Source: Monomorium pharaonis
Lineage: Eukaryota; Arthropoda; Insecta; Hymenoptera; Formicidae
Reading direction: 5' to 3'
NCBI RefSeq assembly: GCF_013373865.1
Contig: NC_050475.1
Coordinates: 13,055,821-13,119,820, forward strand
DNA: 64,000 bases
Below are positions 21,102 through 32,334 of the stretch, piece after piece (position 1 is the stretch's first letter; the number at the start of each line of letters is the position of its first letter). The position numbers and the translations under genes were made by a program. The notes beneath the pieces were generated by a model that had not been told where the DNA came from, did not search any database, and was given only the letters and a program-made list of their open reading frames with translations.

Positions 21102-22927
21102 AAACTACAAGACAAAATTAAAGGAACAAAAGTTTGAAATAGCGCCATGTTTGTAAAAGTTGAGCAAAAAATCTGAATTTTTTATATAATATAGCCCAAA
21201 GTGTTGACTTGACCCCTGCTAAATCTCTCCGCTGTAGGTCCAGCAGTTTCGGAGTTATGCCCCTCGAAGCAACTTCCGGTCAAAAACAAAAGTTGCAAGG
21301 TTGTAACTTGGAAAGTACAGGACAATCTGATGCGAAAAACAAACCAGAAAAATTCGGAAATGGGCTAAGCCGGTTCAGTAGATGTCGCTCAGAGTGTCCC
21401 TGGTGCGCCTTGATACCCCTATCCCTTTTCAACCCTGATTCGCAACCCCTTAGGACTGACAGTGGTGACAGCGTTTTGCGTCGCGTCCGTCTAACCGAGG
21501 ACAACTCTCTAACACGGATCGGCTTTAAAACCGTTACATATCGAAGGTCTCACCTTTCTATGACCTTTACCATCCCGCGAGGGTGAGTTGGACAACCACC
21601 TCTAACACTAATCATTACTCGCAAGTGCCTCCATGCGTCCGAAAAATTCGGAAATGTGCTAAGCCAGTTCTATAAGTGTCGCTTAGAGTGTCCTTGGTGC
21701 GCCCTGATATCCCTATCCTTTTTCAACCTTTATTTGCAACCCCTTAAGACTGACAGCGTTTTGCGTCGCGTCCGTTTAACCGAGGACAATTATTTAGCAC
21801 CGCTTGGCTTTAAAACCGTTAAATGTCGGAGGTCTCATCTTTCTATAACCCTTACCATCTCGCGAGGATGGGTTGGGCAACCACCCCTAACACTAATAAG
21901 CAAAACAAAGAAATTGTTGATTGAATTTGTTTTGCTTTAACAATGTTTTGCTTTAACAATTTTGTTGTTCCACAAGCAACATAAAAAACAAAAAATATGG
22001 CAAGAATGTGAAAGATTACATGGAAAAGTAATGCGTTTTTTAAGGGAAATGAAAAGAGCAATCAAGAACAAACAGAACGCAGACGAAGAGTCAGCTGGAA
22101 GAGGCATGAAAGCAAAGAAAGATGCATATAGGGAAAATCTAGGAAGAGAAGGAAACCTAACACAAAAAGAGGGGATGAAAAGAAAATGGCTGGGAGAACA
22201 AGGATTTTTTTTATCTTGAATGCAAGTTGTGCCCTGAAGCGATCACCTGTAGCTTAGTGCAACCGCGACACGCTGTCCGATTGAAGAAGTAGCAAGTAGA
22301 GATTAAAAGGGGTGGATTTCGTGCGTGGTTAGGAAGGAGTGCCAGAGACTTCTACAGGTACGATTCAGCCCATTTCCGAATTTCCGGACACATGGAAACA
22401 CTTGCGAGTGCTAATTAGTGTTAGAGGTAGTTGCCTAACCCACCCTCGCGGGATGGTAAGAGTCATAGAAAGGTAAGACCTTCGACATTTAACGGTTTTA
22501 AAGCCAAGCGGTGCTAGAGAATTGTTCTCGATTGGACGGACGCGACGCAAAACGCTGTCTCACCACTGTCAGTCCTAAGAAGTTGCGAATAAGGGTTGAA
22601 ACAAAATGGTGGTATTAGGGCGCATCAGGGACGCTCTGAGCGACACCTACAGAACCGGCTTAGCCCATTTCCGAATTTTTCTGGTTCGTTTTTCGCATCA
22701 GATTGTCCTGTACTTTCCAAGTTACAACCTTGCAACTTTTGTTTTTGACAAGGGAGTTGCTTCGAGAGACATAACTCCGAAACTGCTGGACCTACAGCGG
22801 GGAGATTTTGCAGGGGTCAAGTCAACACTTTGGACTATATCATATAAAAAATTCAGATTTTTTGCTCAACTTTTACGAACATGGCGCTACTTCAAACTTT
22901 TGTTCCTTTAATTTTGTCCTGTAGTTT
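21102..22927. mobile_element. Foldback element with internal tandem units, 1.8 kb
   Basis: Arms at about 21102-21400 and 22600-22927 are inverted copies, ending in ACTACAAGACAAAATTAAAGG-type sequence, with ATAT outside both ends. A unit of about 290 bp is tandemly duplicated on the left (21349-21640 and 21641-21898) and inverted on the right (22365-22680). The centre (21900-22360) is unrelated and has a short Lys/Glu-rich frame (21962-22219) without recognisable motifs. No transposase was seen. Confidence 0.7.
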
Positions 22928-23628
22928 ATATACTCAATTTGTTTCTAATAATTTTCTATTTTTTGGAGAACTTTTTTTTATATAATTAAAATAGCACGAT
23001 TATTTTTAATCACTTACCTATAAAGGCTATGAAATTGATTTTCCGGCAACGCAAATGAATCTGAGGCATCTCGCAGTCTTCTTCGTATCCTCTGTACCCT
23101 ATTTTCTCGATTTCTCATAAATATCACAATCATGAGATTATCCATTTTTCGTAATTATTGCTTGATTTCACTTTTTCACGTGAAATTTCATGTCGAACTT
23201 GCTAACGTGAATAATCTCGTAATTTCACATGGTGAGATCAACCGTAATTGGGAGAGTTGCTCACTTTTGTCATTTTCATCTAATACGAGATCCGTAATAG
23301 ACCTCCTGGTCGTTTCCTAGTTATAAAACTTGACCAGAAAAAAGATAGAAGGTCAACATGCAAAATGCCAGATTGTGGTCTGTGTCTTGCTTTGTTTATG
23401 TCGCAACAGAAATGCTTCAATGTGTTAGCTCTCAAGATACAGATAAAAATCAACATTTTCGTGATCTGTTCGGGTTACAATCTATTAGAGGATTGCAATA
23501 TTCTTCAGCTGCTGATTTAGTGTTTGTGGTACTGTTGCGCATTTATTTAGCTCCAATTCCGAATTTATGAGTTTAAATTTAGGTTAGGAACATAGAGACT
23601 GTTGCGATAAACAATAACCGGTAACCAG

Positions 23629-23776
23629 GGCCCCAATTCTGTACTGTATCCGTACATAATACCGCATCAGTACCGCATACCGACAACTATCGGTGCCGTT
23701 GCGCAGGTTTTTTGCCATATAAAATATCTGCGCAACGACACCGATACTTGTCGGTAGGCGGTACAGAATTGAGCCG
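23629..23776. mobile_element. Harbinger-type MITE, 148 bp
   Basis: Begins GGCCCCAATTCTGTAC and ends with an inverted GTACAGAATTGAGCC, flanked by CAG on both sides (23626-23628, 23777-23779). The right arm of the surrounding palindrome has the uninterrupted target, ACCAGACAATT in complement, near 28385. A 3-bp duplication suggests PIF/Harbinger mobilisation. Confidence 0.75.
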
Positions 23777-24518
23777 CAGACAATTTTCTCAAAAAATGCA
23801 GGAGTGATGTTGGTACTAACGGAAGTCCCTAGGCGCTAAATTTCAATTTTTGTGTATTAGTAACACTGCATCAGTAATAAATCTGTCAGCGCGGAAACAT
23901 ATGCGCGGTGCGAATACAAATAATAAATAAATCTACAATATAATGTCAAATAACCTGCAATATAACCCATTTTGTAAAATTCAACAAAATCAAAGGTGAA
24001 TGTGTTACCTATATTTGCAAATGTATGAAAATAAAAGTGATTATAACTGGTAAAAATATAATAAAATTCTTAAAAATGTTTTATACAATATTAGCTATTT
24101 TTCAGTGTTGTAAAGTGCCTAGATGAACGCTCCATTCACTGTTGTAAATAACATTTTATCTAGATATTGATCTTTGCAATGGAATCAATTAATGAAACAA
24201 ATTAATTTATTACTTATTACGCCACTAAAGAACAAAACCTATGCGAGATGAAAGAAGCTGGAGAGAAAAAAAAACATATAAATAGAAAACAGAATATATC
24301 AGATAAGTAGTTATGTAATATTCTCGTAAAATGGAAAATAATTAATCTATTTACGCACTGTAATAATTGTAGATGTTGTTAGACCGATTCTTTTCTTTAA
24401 TTTCTTTGTTTCAGTTTCCAGATTTATAGATAGAATTCTTCTTTAAAACGACAATTTACTGGGAAGGAAGATTAGGGAAAAAGAAGAATAGGGAGCAATA
24501 AAATATAAATTTATAAAT

Positions 24519-24721
24519 TTATTTTTCTTTTTTTCCAACAAATTCTGACAATTTGTATAATATCAAAAGCAAATCTAAATTATCCATATTTTGTTGAATC
24601 TCTTCCCAAATTTTTTGTATTTTGTCCTCTTTTATTTTTAAAGAATTACGCAGTGATCTCGCCCAAAATTTTTCATGCTGCAACAAGCTTCTAATATTTT
24701 TTTGATGCTCAGTGAAGAGAG
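24519..24721 (-). pseudogene. MULE-like transposase, last exon (left arm copy)
   Basis: The minus-strand exon starts after an ACAG acceptor and reads 66 codons to TAA at 24519-24521. It begins L-F-T-E-H-Q-K-N-I and contains L-L-Q-H-E-K-F-W-A-R. It joins in phase with the exon ending at 25141 through a 419-nt GT-AG intron, with the split codon being GCT. A mirrored copy lies at 27447-27649. The upstream exon is frameshifted, so the gene is not functional. Confidence 0.55.
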
Positions 24722-25140
24722 CTGTAAATAATATTAAATTTTAAAAAAGTATAAATATTTGAAAAAAAGTATTTGCAGCGTTTAACAATCACAAAGATAA
24801 AAATTTATAGTGAGTACATTTCATTATCAAAATATGTCATATAAAGTTATAACTCTAACTTGATACTTGATTTTGTAGATTATTATGTAATGAGCACAAG
24901 ATATATACAGTGCAAATGTTTGTGTGCACATCTTCATTCATTAATATATATATAATAATATTAATTGATATTAATTGAGTTCTTCTGATTATGACATGAA
25001 TAAAATTTGAACAGTACATGCGCATATATTTCCTGCATGCATTTTTCAAAACATATATATCATAATGATGTAATTCAAAATACATGTCATAATGCGTATT
25101 GGGTAACATGATATTATTTTTTTAATCTTCTGATACGTAC

Positions 25141-25605
25141 CTAAAAATTCTACAATCGTAGAATGCTTTTTTAAATTTTCTTTTAACTCTTTATTATGTC
25201 TTTCTGAGACATTGTTCGTTTTGTATATTTGTTTAAATACACAGAACGAAACAACTGAACTTAAAGTTATGTAGCCAAGTGTCTTTGTAATATTTAAGAA
25301 AGGCTTCTAAATGTTCGCAACCTTTAAAAATGATATCGACTATCAATTGAAAGCCTTTTTCTATTAATGTTTCCGGTAAAAGAGCTAAAGATATTAATAA
25401 TTTTATAACACCGCATCCTAATTTTTTTTTCTCCTTTCAATAATCCACATTTATCTGCATTACGTACTACCCAGTGAGAAATAGTACATCGATTCGACGT
25501 CGAAATCATCGAATCGACATCGATTCGACGTCGAAATCATCATTTCGATGTCGATTCGACGTCAAATTGATGTCGAATTCATTATTGTTTCTCACTGGGT
25601 AATGC
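25141..25605 (-). pseudogene. MULE-like transposase, penultimate exon, split by a MITE
   Basis: The acceptor is TTTCTCATTACAG (complement, ending at 25606). The exon then reads A-L-R-N-A-D-K-C-G-L-L-K-G, shifts frame in a poly-A run near 25425, and continues L-L-I-S-L-A-L-L-P-E-T-L-I-E-K-G-F, Y-Y-K-D-T-W-L, then Y-K-T-N-N-V-S-E-R-H-N-K-E-L and ends at an AG|GTACGT donor. The order (L-P-x-x-x-I, then W-L, then R/K-T-N-N-x-x-E-x-x-H) is that of MULE transposases downstream of the catalytic core. A 130-bp MITE (25470-25599) interrupts the exon. Confidence 0.55.
25470..25599. mobile_element. 130-bp MITE in a transposase exon
   Basis: Ends CCCAGTGAGAAATA and (inverted) CCCAGTGAGAAACAAT, flanked by TA on each side (25468-25469 and 25600-25601). 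The interior is made of repeated GATTCGACGTCGAAATCAT-type palindromes. The terminal CCCAGTGA is shared with the larger TA elements at 14668 and 16054. Confidence 0.75.
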
Positions 25606-25849
25606 CTGTAATGAGAAACCAACATGAGAAGAATTGATGTACATTGAAATTTTATGTGTATTTTTATTTGTTATTACCTGACTATAGTGTAAGAAGTAGC
25701 CAAGGAGTTGAGCACTGGGGAATACTGTTTGTCAAGCTTTTCTCTCTACTTTCTCAAAATCGGACATTATTGTCGTAGGTGTTATATTTATAATATTTAC
25801 AATTTCCAGTGCAGAGCATGGTTAAAAATAAAAAACGACAGTGGTGGTG

Positions 25850-26885
25850 GAAGCATCAGTGAGAAAAATTCCTTTTATCTTGGAAGAACTCATTCTTAAA
25901 AATTCGTCGAATCTTGACAAAAGTAAAAAAAAAGTTTTTCTGATTTTTTTGAAAAATTTCATGACGTGTTCTTGAAAGAAATTGTTGCTGGAAATTGTGA
26001 TGTTGTTCAACATTCTATTATTGTTCAAGATGTTTCCCCGATTAAACAGACGCTTCAACGGATTCCTTTGCATTTGTGAGGGGAGGTGGAGAAAATAATT
26101 GAGGAGATGAAGGAGTAAGGCGTGATTGAGGAGTCTTGAAGTCCCTGTTTGCGGAAACCATTCGAAAATCTTCTAGGTATTGTAGGAAAATTGTTCATTC
26201 CGATAGGTTGGCTCCTTATAAGGAAAGAGGCTTAGGTTAATTCTCTATTTAAAGAGAAATTTGTTAATTGGAAAGTCAAGCCCGGGTTCTTTAGAAATTA
26301 GGACAGTTAAAGTTAAATGAAATTGTTTTTGTTTTCTGCCTTTCTTTCTGTTTAATTTTTCAGAGACTCTCGTCGTGGAGGTGAAAGCGGGCCGGGCGGA
26401 GGATTCTCTTGGAAACTGTTTCGTGAGTTCTTCGAGGATGACCCTCTCTGTCCACGCGGGAGAATCTTTAGTAATTAAGAAGACTGCCTCGCCCACGGTT
26501 TTTGAACCGTGGTTTTCCCGTGGGACGAAGGGCGAATGCCGAGGCAGGGATTTGAGGAGTCCTTTTAGGACGACGGGTCCACGGTGGTTACCCCCCTCTT
26601 GTCCGAAGAAGTGAAGAGGAAACGCCGCTGTAAGTGCATTCTCTGCGAGGGTGCAACTGCGAGAAGAAGCTTCAGGAAGCTAATCACTCTGCGAGGCGGA
26701 AATGGAACGGAAGAACCTTCCGAGGAAGGAAAGGATTCTTCAGAAAACCTAAACAACGCAGTCTAAAACGACGAGTTCGGTAACTCGGGCAAAAGTCCGT
26801 GGTAGAACAAGGTCGAGGCACCAAGAACGGCTCAGTTTCCGCATTCGGTTGTCGGAACGACAACTTGTGAAGAAGGGAGGCGCAG
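25850..26885 (+). pseudogene. Gypsy element, internal remnant upstream of its 3' LTR
   Basis: Around 26010-26150 the plus strand reads, across stops, S-P-I-K-Q-T-L-Q-R-I-P-L-H, then G-E-V-E-K-I-I-E-E-M-K-E and G-V-I-E-E-S. These are the residues just before the reverse transcriptase palm of Ty3/gypsy Pol. The rest of RT, RNase H and integrase are deleted. Sequence from about 26350 is GC-richer and may be the 3' end of the internal region. A purine-rich tract (AAGAAGGGAGGCGCAG) abuts the LTR at 26886. The 5' limit is uncertain. Confidence 0.5.
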
Positions 26886-27107
26886 TGTTACACCCCTGCC
26901 AGTTTGATCAGTCAGCTGTTCTGACCGATCGATATATTGATTTTTTATGAGGAGCGTTGTCAACTGTCTTCGGCTTGACAACGCCGACAATGTTGTTGTT
27001 GATTCTCGGTCTCGCACTGAGTTTTACGTGTTTTCGTTTGCTCTAATAAAGCTATTCGTTTAAGGAAAAAGAGTGTGTTTATTCCTTCCCGCGGTGCGAG
27101 TGTAACA
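26886..27107 (+). repeat. Gypsy 3' LTR, 222 bp
   Basis: Starts TGTTACACCCC right after a polypurine tract and ends GTGTAACA. It contains AATAAAG near 27048. It abuts the right arm of the MULE palindrome at 27108. No 5' partner is present. Confidence 0.65.
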
Positions 27108-27446
27108 ATATATATGTTTTGAAAAATGCATGCAGGAAATATATGCGCATGTACTGTTCAAATTTTATTCATGTCATAATCAGAAGAACTCAATTAATAT
27201 CAATTAATATTATTATATATATATTAATGAATGAAGATGTGCACACAAACATTTGCACTGTATATATCTTGTGCTCATTACATAATAATCTACAAAATCA
27301 AGTATCAAGTTAGAGTTATAACTTTATATGACATATTTTGATAATGAAATGTACTCACTATAAATTTTTATCTTTGTGATTGTTAAACGCTGCAAATACT
27401 TTTTTTCAAATATTTATACTTTTTTAAAATTTAATATTATTTACAG

Positions 27447-27649
27447 CTCTCTTCACTGAGCATCAAAAAAATATTAGAAGCTTGTTGCAGCATGAAAAAT
27501 TTTGGGCGAGATCACTGCGTAATTCTTTAAAAATAAAAGAGGACAAAATACAAAAAATTTGGGAAGAGATTCAACAAAATATGGATAATTTAGATTTGCT
27601 TTTGATATTATACAAATTGTCAGAATTTGTTGGAAAAAAAGAAAAATAA
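27447..27649 (+). pseudogene. MULE-like transposase last exon (right arm mirror)
   Basis: Exact mirror in position and reading of 24519-24721: an ACAG acceptor, 66 open codons and TAA at 27647-27649. The penultimate exon is absent on this side because the palindrome arm ends in the intron and a gypsy LTR follows. It cannot be a complete gene. Confidence 0.55.
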
Positions 27650-29387
27650 ATTTATAAATTTATATTTTATTGCTCCCTATTCTTCTTTTTCCCTAATCTT
27701 CCTTCCCAGTAAATTGTCGTTTTAAAGAAGAATTCTATCTATAAATCTGGAAACTGAAACAAAGAAATTAAAGAAAAGAATCGGTCTAACAACATCTACA
27801 ATTATTACAGTGCGTAAATAGATTAATTATTTTCCATTTTACGAGAATATTACATAACTACTTATCTGATATATTCTGTTTTCTATTTATATGTTTTTTT
27901 TTCTCTCCAGCTTCTTTCATCTCGCATAGGTTTTGTTCTTTAGTGGCGTAATAAGTAATAAATTAATTTGTTTCATTAATTGATTCCATTGCAAAGATCA
28001 ATATCTAGATAAAATGTTATTTACAACAGTGAATGGAGCGTTCATCTAGGCACTTTACAACACTGAAAAATAGCTAATATTGTATAAAACATTTTTAAGA
28101 ATTTTATTATATTTTTACCAGTTATAATCACTTTTATTTTCATACATTTGCAAATATAGGTAACACATTCACCTTTGATTTTGTTGAATTTTACAAAATG
28201 GGTTATATTGCAGGTTATTTGACATTATATTGTAGATTTATTTATTATTTGTATTCGCACCGCGCATATGTTTCCGCGCTGACAGATTTATTACTGATGC
28301 AGTGTTACTAATACACAAAAATTGAAATTTAGCGCTTAGGGACTTCCGTTAGTACCAACATCACTCTTCCATTTTTTGAGAAAATTGTCTGGTCACCGGT
28401 TATGTTTAACGCAACAGTCTCTATGTTTCTAACCTAAACCTAAACTCATAAATTCAGAATTTGAGCTAAATAAATGCGCAACAGCACCACAAACTTTAAA
28501 TCAGCAGTTGAAAAATATTGCAATCCTCTATCTGCATCCTAATAGATTGTAACCCGAACAGATCACGAATATATTGATATTTACCTGTATCTTGAGAGCT
28601 GAACTGAGAGCTACACATTGAAGCATTTCTGTTGCGACATAAACAAAGCAAGACACAGACCACCATCTGGCATTTTGCATGTTGACCTTCTATTTTTTTT
28701 CTATTTTTCTTCATTTTTGTAACTAGGAAACGACCAGAACTGGAGATATTACTAATGTCACCATTCATCCCGTATCACGATAAACCCCACCTTTCGTTTA
28801 TTGAACATTCTCTTAACAGCTGCGCTACTTGGTAAAGTCGTATTGAATTTAATAAATAGTTTTTTTAATTTTGGGCAGTCTTGCAATAAACTTGAAAGCC
28901 AATATTTATATAGTTTGTTTATAAAAGCTACAGCTCTGTAATTGGGCGCGTTCAGCAGAGTGGTTCAATGAGCGCTTAGTGATTTTCAACTATGATTGAT
29001 TTTTGTCTTTAGTTCTTTATTTGATTTAAAGCAGAAACCAATCATAGTAAAAGAATTACTGAGCGCTCACTGATTCGCTCCGTTTGCTGAATGCGCCCAT
29101 TCATTCATGATATCTTAAAACTGTTTTTATAAGATAATTTGAACTGTAAATATCGGTTGAATGAAGATTAAAAATGTAAGAATTATGGTATGTCATAAGT
29201 AAATAATTCAAATTATAAAAAGTAACAGTAAAAGTAACTGTTAAATTTTTTACTGTTACTGAAAAATATAACTACGTTCCCGTTACAGTTACAGAAAAAA
29301 AGTAACGCCGTTACCAGTCCGTTATCAAAAAAAGTAACTGTAACGATAACAGCGTTACAAGTAAGACATTACTTCCCAACCCTACTG

Positions 29388-31203
29388 ATCAGTGACACAA
29401 AACAACTTTGACTAACTCTACTTTCGACATGTTCAGCAGGATTGCTGGTACTTTCCATTTACCACATTAAAATTATTAACTTAAGTTGACACAAGTTATG
29501 TAAATGTAATGTATCTCTTCAGTCGCATTCAATCCAAGTGTTTTCACACAACAAAAAATGTACCCACACAAGAAAGAAAATCTGTAGGATGTACGAAACA
29601 TGTATCAATACTTGTAATATTACCAGTATGTATACTGTTTAAAAATGGGATATACTAATGTTCGCTTGTGAAAACATAGAAATCGTATATAAAAAAGATC
29701 TGCAGAATATACTAAATGTTCGCAAATATATGAAAGATATCCCAATACCTTTAATATAAAATTAGTTTATATACTAATAAAGAGTAGGATATACTACAGA
29801 TTGGACATAAAAAAATATGGTAAGGAATTGAAACATAACTGTGGAAGTAGATAACAAAGGAAATTCATTGTCAATATTGAAAATCTGTTGTTTATGTCAC
29901 ATATGGAACTGTCCCGATTGTGTACATAAACGATTGGACACAGTAGTATTTCCCAATCGGACACAGTTCCGATTGGACACGGTTCTGATTGCACACAGAT
30001 TCGATTGCACAGATTGTACTATCTGGGAATGTTGAGCCAATATTGAGATGTTCTGAGTTAAAATTACAATTTTTAGCTCATCCAAACTATCCGTAGCATA
30101 TTCGCCGGTTTGCGTGGAAAATACTGTGTCCAATTATTTATGTGCGCAATCGGACTTCACTCGTCACATATACTATAGATTTCCTTGAGCATGAACACGA
30201 ATAAAGTAAGCAAATACCGAAAACTTGCGCAGTCCGCATGAGCATGCAAACACATGCAAATTCGAACGTTATTCTGAAGCACAGCAGAAACGCAATCAGA
30301 AGCATTCGTTCATCAACGTCGAACAGTTACCTCATTTTGTCTCGATTTGCCTAATTCGGAGACTTGAATTTTGCAATTTGAGGCATTCAATGCGACCTCG
30401 GCTTGTCTCATTTGCGTTCGCGTCAAGTTTATGATCTTAATCTTATTTGGCACCGTATTTCAAAGATCTATTTCAGCGCTATTGGCTTAAACAAATTTTA
30501 TACTAGCTATAAATTAATATACATATTAAAAAATTGATATAGATTAAGTTATTATTATTATTAAAAATATTTTCCCGTATAAATTCCAGTTACCCATTAT
30601 TATTAACTCGAGTATATCTTATAATATTCTTGTGATATACTCTCAAAGTTTTATTAATCGACAAATCACTTTTTAAGTGCGGACATTAGTATATTCTGAT
30701 GATATTTCATGGATATTCAGATGTACATCATATCTTTGACTTATTACAATATTCTTAGAAAATATCTTGAGGAGATTCCACAAATATTTTTTTCTGTATG
30801 GGTATGCTTATGTAAAGAAAATAGTACACGTATTATTTGTAGAGCAAAAAAAAATTTAAATAAAAGTCTTATTAATAATTTTTACAAAAAGCGTATCATT
30901 ACTTTTTTACACTTTAAAAATTTAATCTAATTGTAGAAAACATATATATATATTTCTAAACAAACTTTTACTTTTTTCAATTAAAAAACACATGTTTGGT
31001 TTTCATGCGATACAAAAGGTTCGCACTTAACAAATCAAACTTTCGCGTAGAGATTCTCAAAGTAGAGTCTTTGCCTTTTAATTTAAAAAAAAGTACATGT
31101 AATTTGGATGATTTTTTGCAAAGTTGCATCACTTTGGAGATTGCCTAAAAATCGGTCAAAAATTTTGTTTCGTTTTTTTTTGCGCCAGTGTATATATATC
31201 ACT
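29388..31203. other. AT-rich stretch with a degenerate minisatellite
   Basis: No gene recognised. Between 29925 and 30020 the motif CGATTGGACACAGT and variants recur five to six times. The rest has short frames without family motifs. Confidence 0.4.
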
Positions 31204-31780
31204 GGAATCATGATGAATTTCTACGGGAAAATCATTTTCAAGGGTATTCGAGAGTGTTCTTTCGGAATTTGGCTTCAATTTTTGATTTCATAAATTCCTA
31301 AGGATTGGAAATAAGAATGGAAGGCGTAATTTCACGACTTTTCAAGTCTTCTGTTATCAAACAATAAAACAAAAAGTTTCTATTACATATTTCAACTAGT
31401 TCTCAAAGAATTCATACGTTGTCTATTTTTCTCAACCCTCTCGGAGTGAGAATGAAGGAATGAATTAAAAAAAAAATGTTAATAGATACAGAGCGTGTGA
31501 TATGACGTCCTCAATATTTTTCTGCATGCTTACATCGAATTTGAATAAAAAATGACCATATCTTGTTACCCTCATTCAATTTTGCAAAATTGTAAAAATT
31601 GCGGATCCAAGATGGCGAACAAGAAAGTAATAATAGAAAACTTGAAAAATCGTGAAATCACACCTTCCACTCTTATTTCTAACCCTTAGGGATCTACAAA
31701 ATTAAAAATTGACGCTAGATTTCGAAAGAGCACCATCGAATACCCTTGAAAATGGTTTACCTGAATTCATCATAAATTTG
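31204..31780. mobile_element. Foldback element, about 0.58 kb
   Basis: Arms at 31204-31370 and 31615-31780 are inverted copies, sharing CATTTTCAAGGGTATTCGA, GATTTCACGA-type and GGAAATAAGA-type tracts. No coding capacity. The sequence just right (31803-31920) shares CCTGATGAAAAGTTTTCAT with the foldback arm at 39370, so a second repeat may adjoin. Confidence 0.65.
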
Positions 31781-32334
31781 AATGGTAAATTTACATATAA
31801 ATGAAAGGACCCCGCACCAATTGTACAGAAATTGGCTCTCGGCGGATTTGGATAACATTTTAGGAAAAGGTCTAATTCTTCCTGATGAAAAGTTTTCATG
31901 GGCCAAACTCCATTTAAAGCAGTATTTGGGTCCTGGAAAGCCTCAAAAGGGAAATAGCAGATTCACGATAACGAAGACTATTACCTAAGAATACCGTGAA
32001 TTATAATTTAGGATATTGCTGGATAATGTTTATGAGAGTACTCAATAATACGAATACCCAAGATGACATTTTCTCCACCTGGGCCTTGTCTGTCGATTGG
32101 GCCTTGCGTACATTAAGCGAGATCGGACTCAATTATACGCTCTACTCATGGTTCCCATATTCACGTTCACATATACACATTATACATATAATGTATATGC
32201 GACGGCATTAGCATAATCCAATGTGCACCACGTGGAGGTTGTCGAATCGGTTTTGCACATCATGTAGCCCTGAAAAGGACCGATCATTTAATAATTAAAA
32301 AAATCTTCCTAGCGTATTCATGTCGCTCTGCTCT

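Larger units (their letters stand above)
20029..23307. mobile_element. TIR element inserted in the left arm of the MULE palindrome
   Basis: The insertion is defined by comparison with the right arm, where the target (complement of about 28735-28750) is uninterrupted. The ends share GGTCTATTACGG as terminal inverted repeats, followed on both sides by sequence rich in GAGAT and TCACTTTT. The target duplication is at most CT. The interior carries a solo LTR (20541-20870), an 86-bp palindrome (20981-21066) and a foldback (21102-22927). Confidence 0.65.
18665..29387. mobile_element. Giant palindromic MULE-like element with nested insertions
   Basis: The left arm (about 18665-20028 and 23308-25066) and right arm (27108-29387) are inverted copies of each other, about 2.3 kb per arm once nested insertions are removed. 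The right end reads CAGTAGGGTTGGGAAG in complement; the left end appears truncated. The arms carry the last exon of a transposase (24519-24721 and 27447-27649), and the left arm extends into the preceding exon, which looks MULE-like. Insertions: F1 copy 2, a TIR element at 20029-23307, MITEs at 23629-23776 and 25470-25599, and a gypsy fragment ending at 27107. Confidence 0.65.

Noticed and set aside
25850..27107. 26375-26766 frames as a separate gene
   Set aside because: They lie between gypsy Pol remnants and its polypurine tract, overlap on both strands and have no recognisable motif; treated as retroelement DNA.
18665..29387. Calling the giant palindrome a hAT element from its CAGTAGGGTTGGGAAG end
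   Set aside because: The exon order inside reads more like a MULE transposase and no hAT dimerisation motif is visible; the terminal resemblance alone is weak.
31782..32211. Coding-looking frames at 31782-31988 and 31996-32211
   Set aside because: Part of the sequence is shared with a foldback arm at 39297-39420, and both strands are open over the same span; no domain seen.
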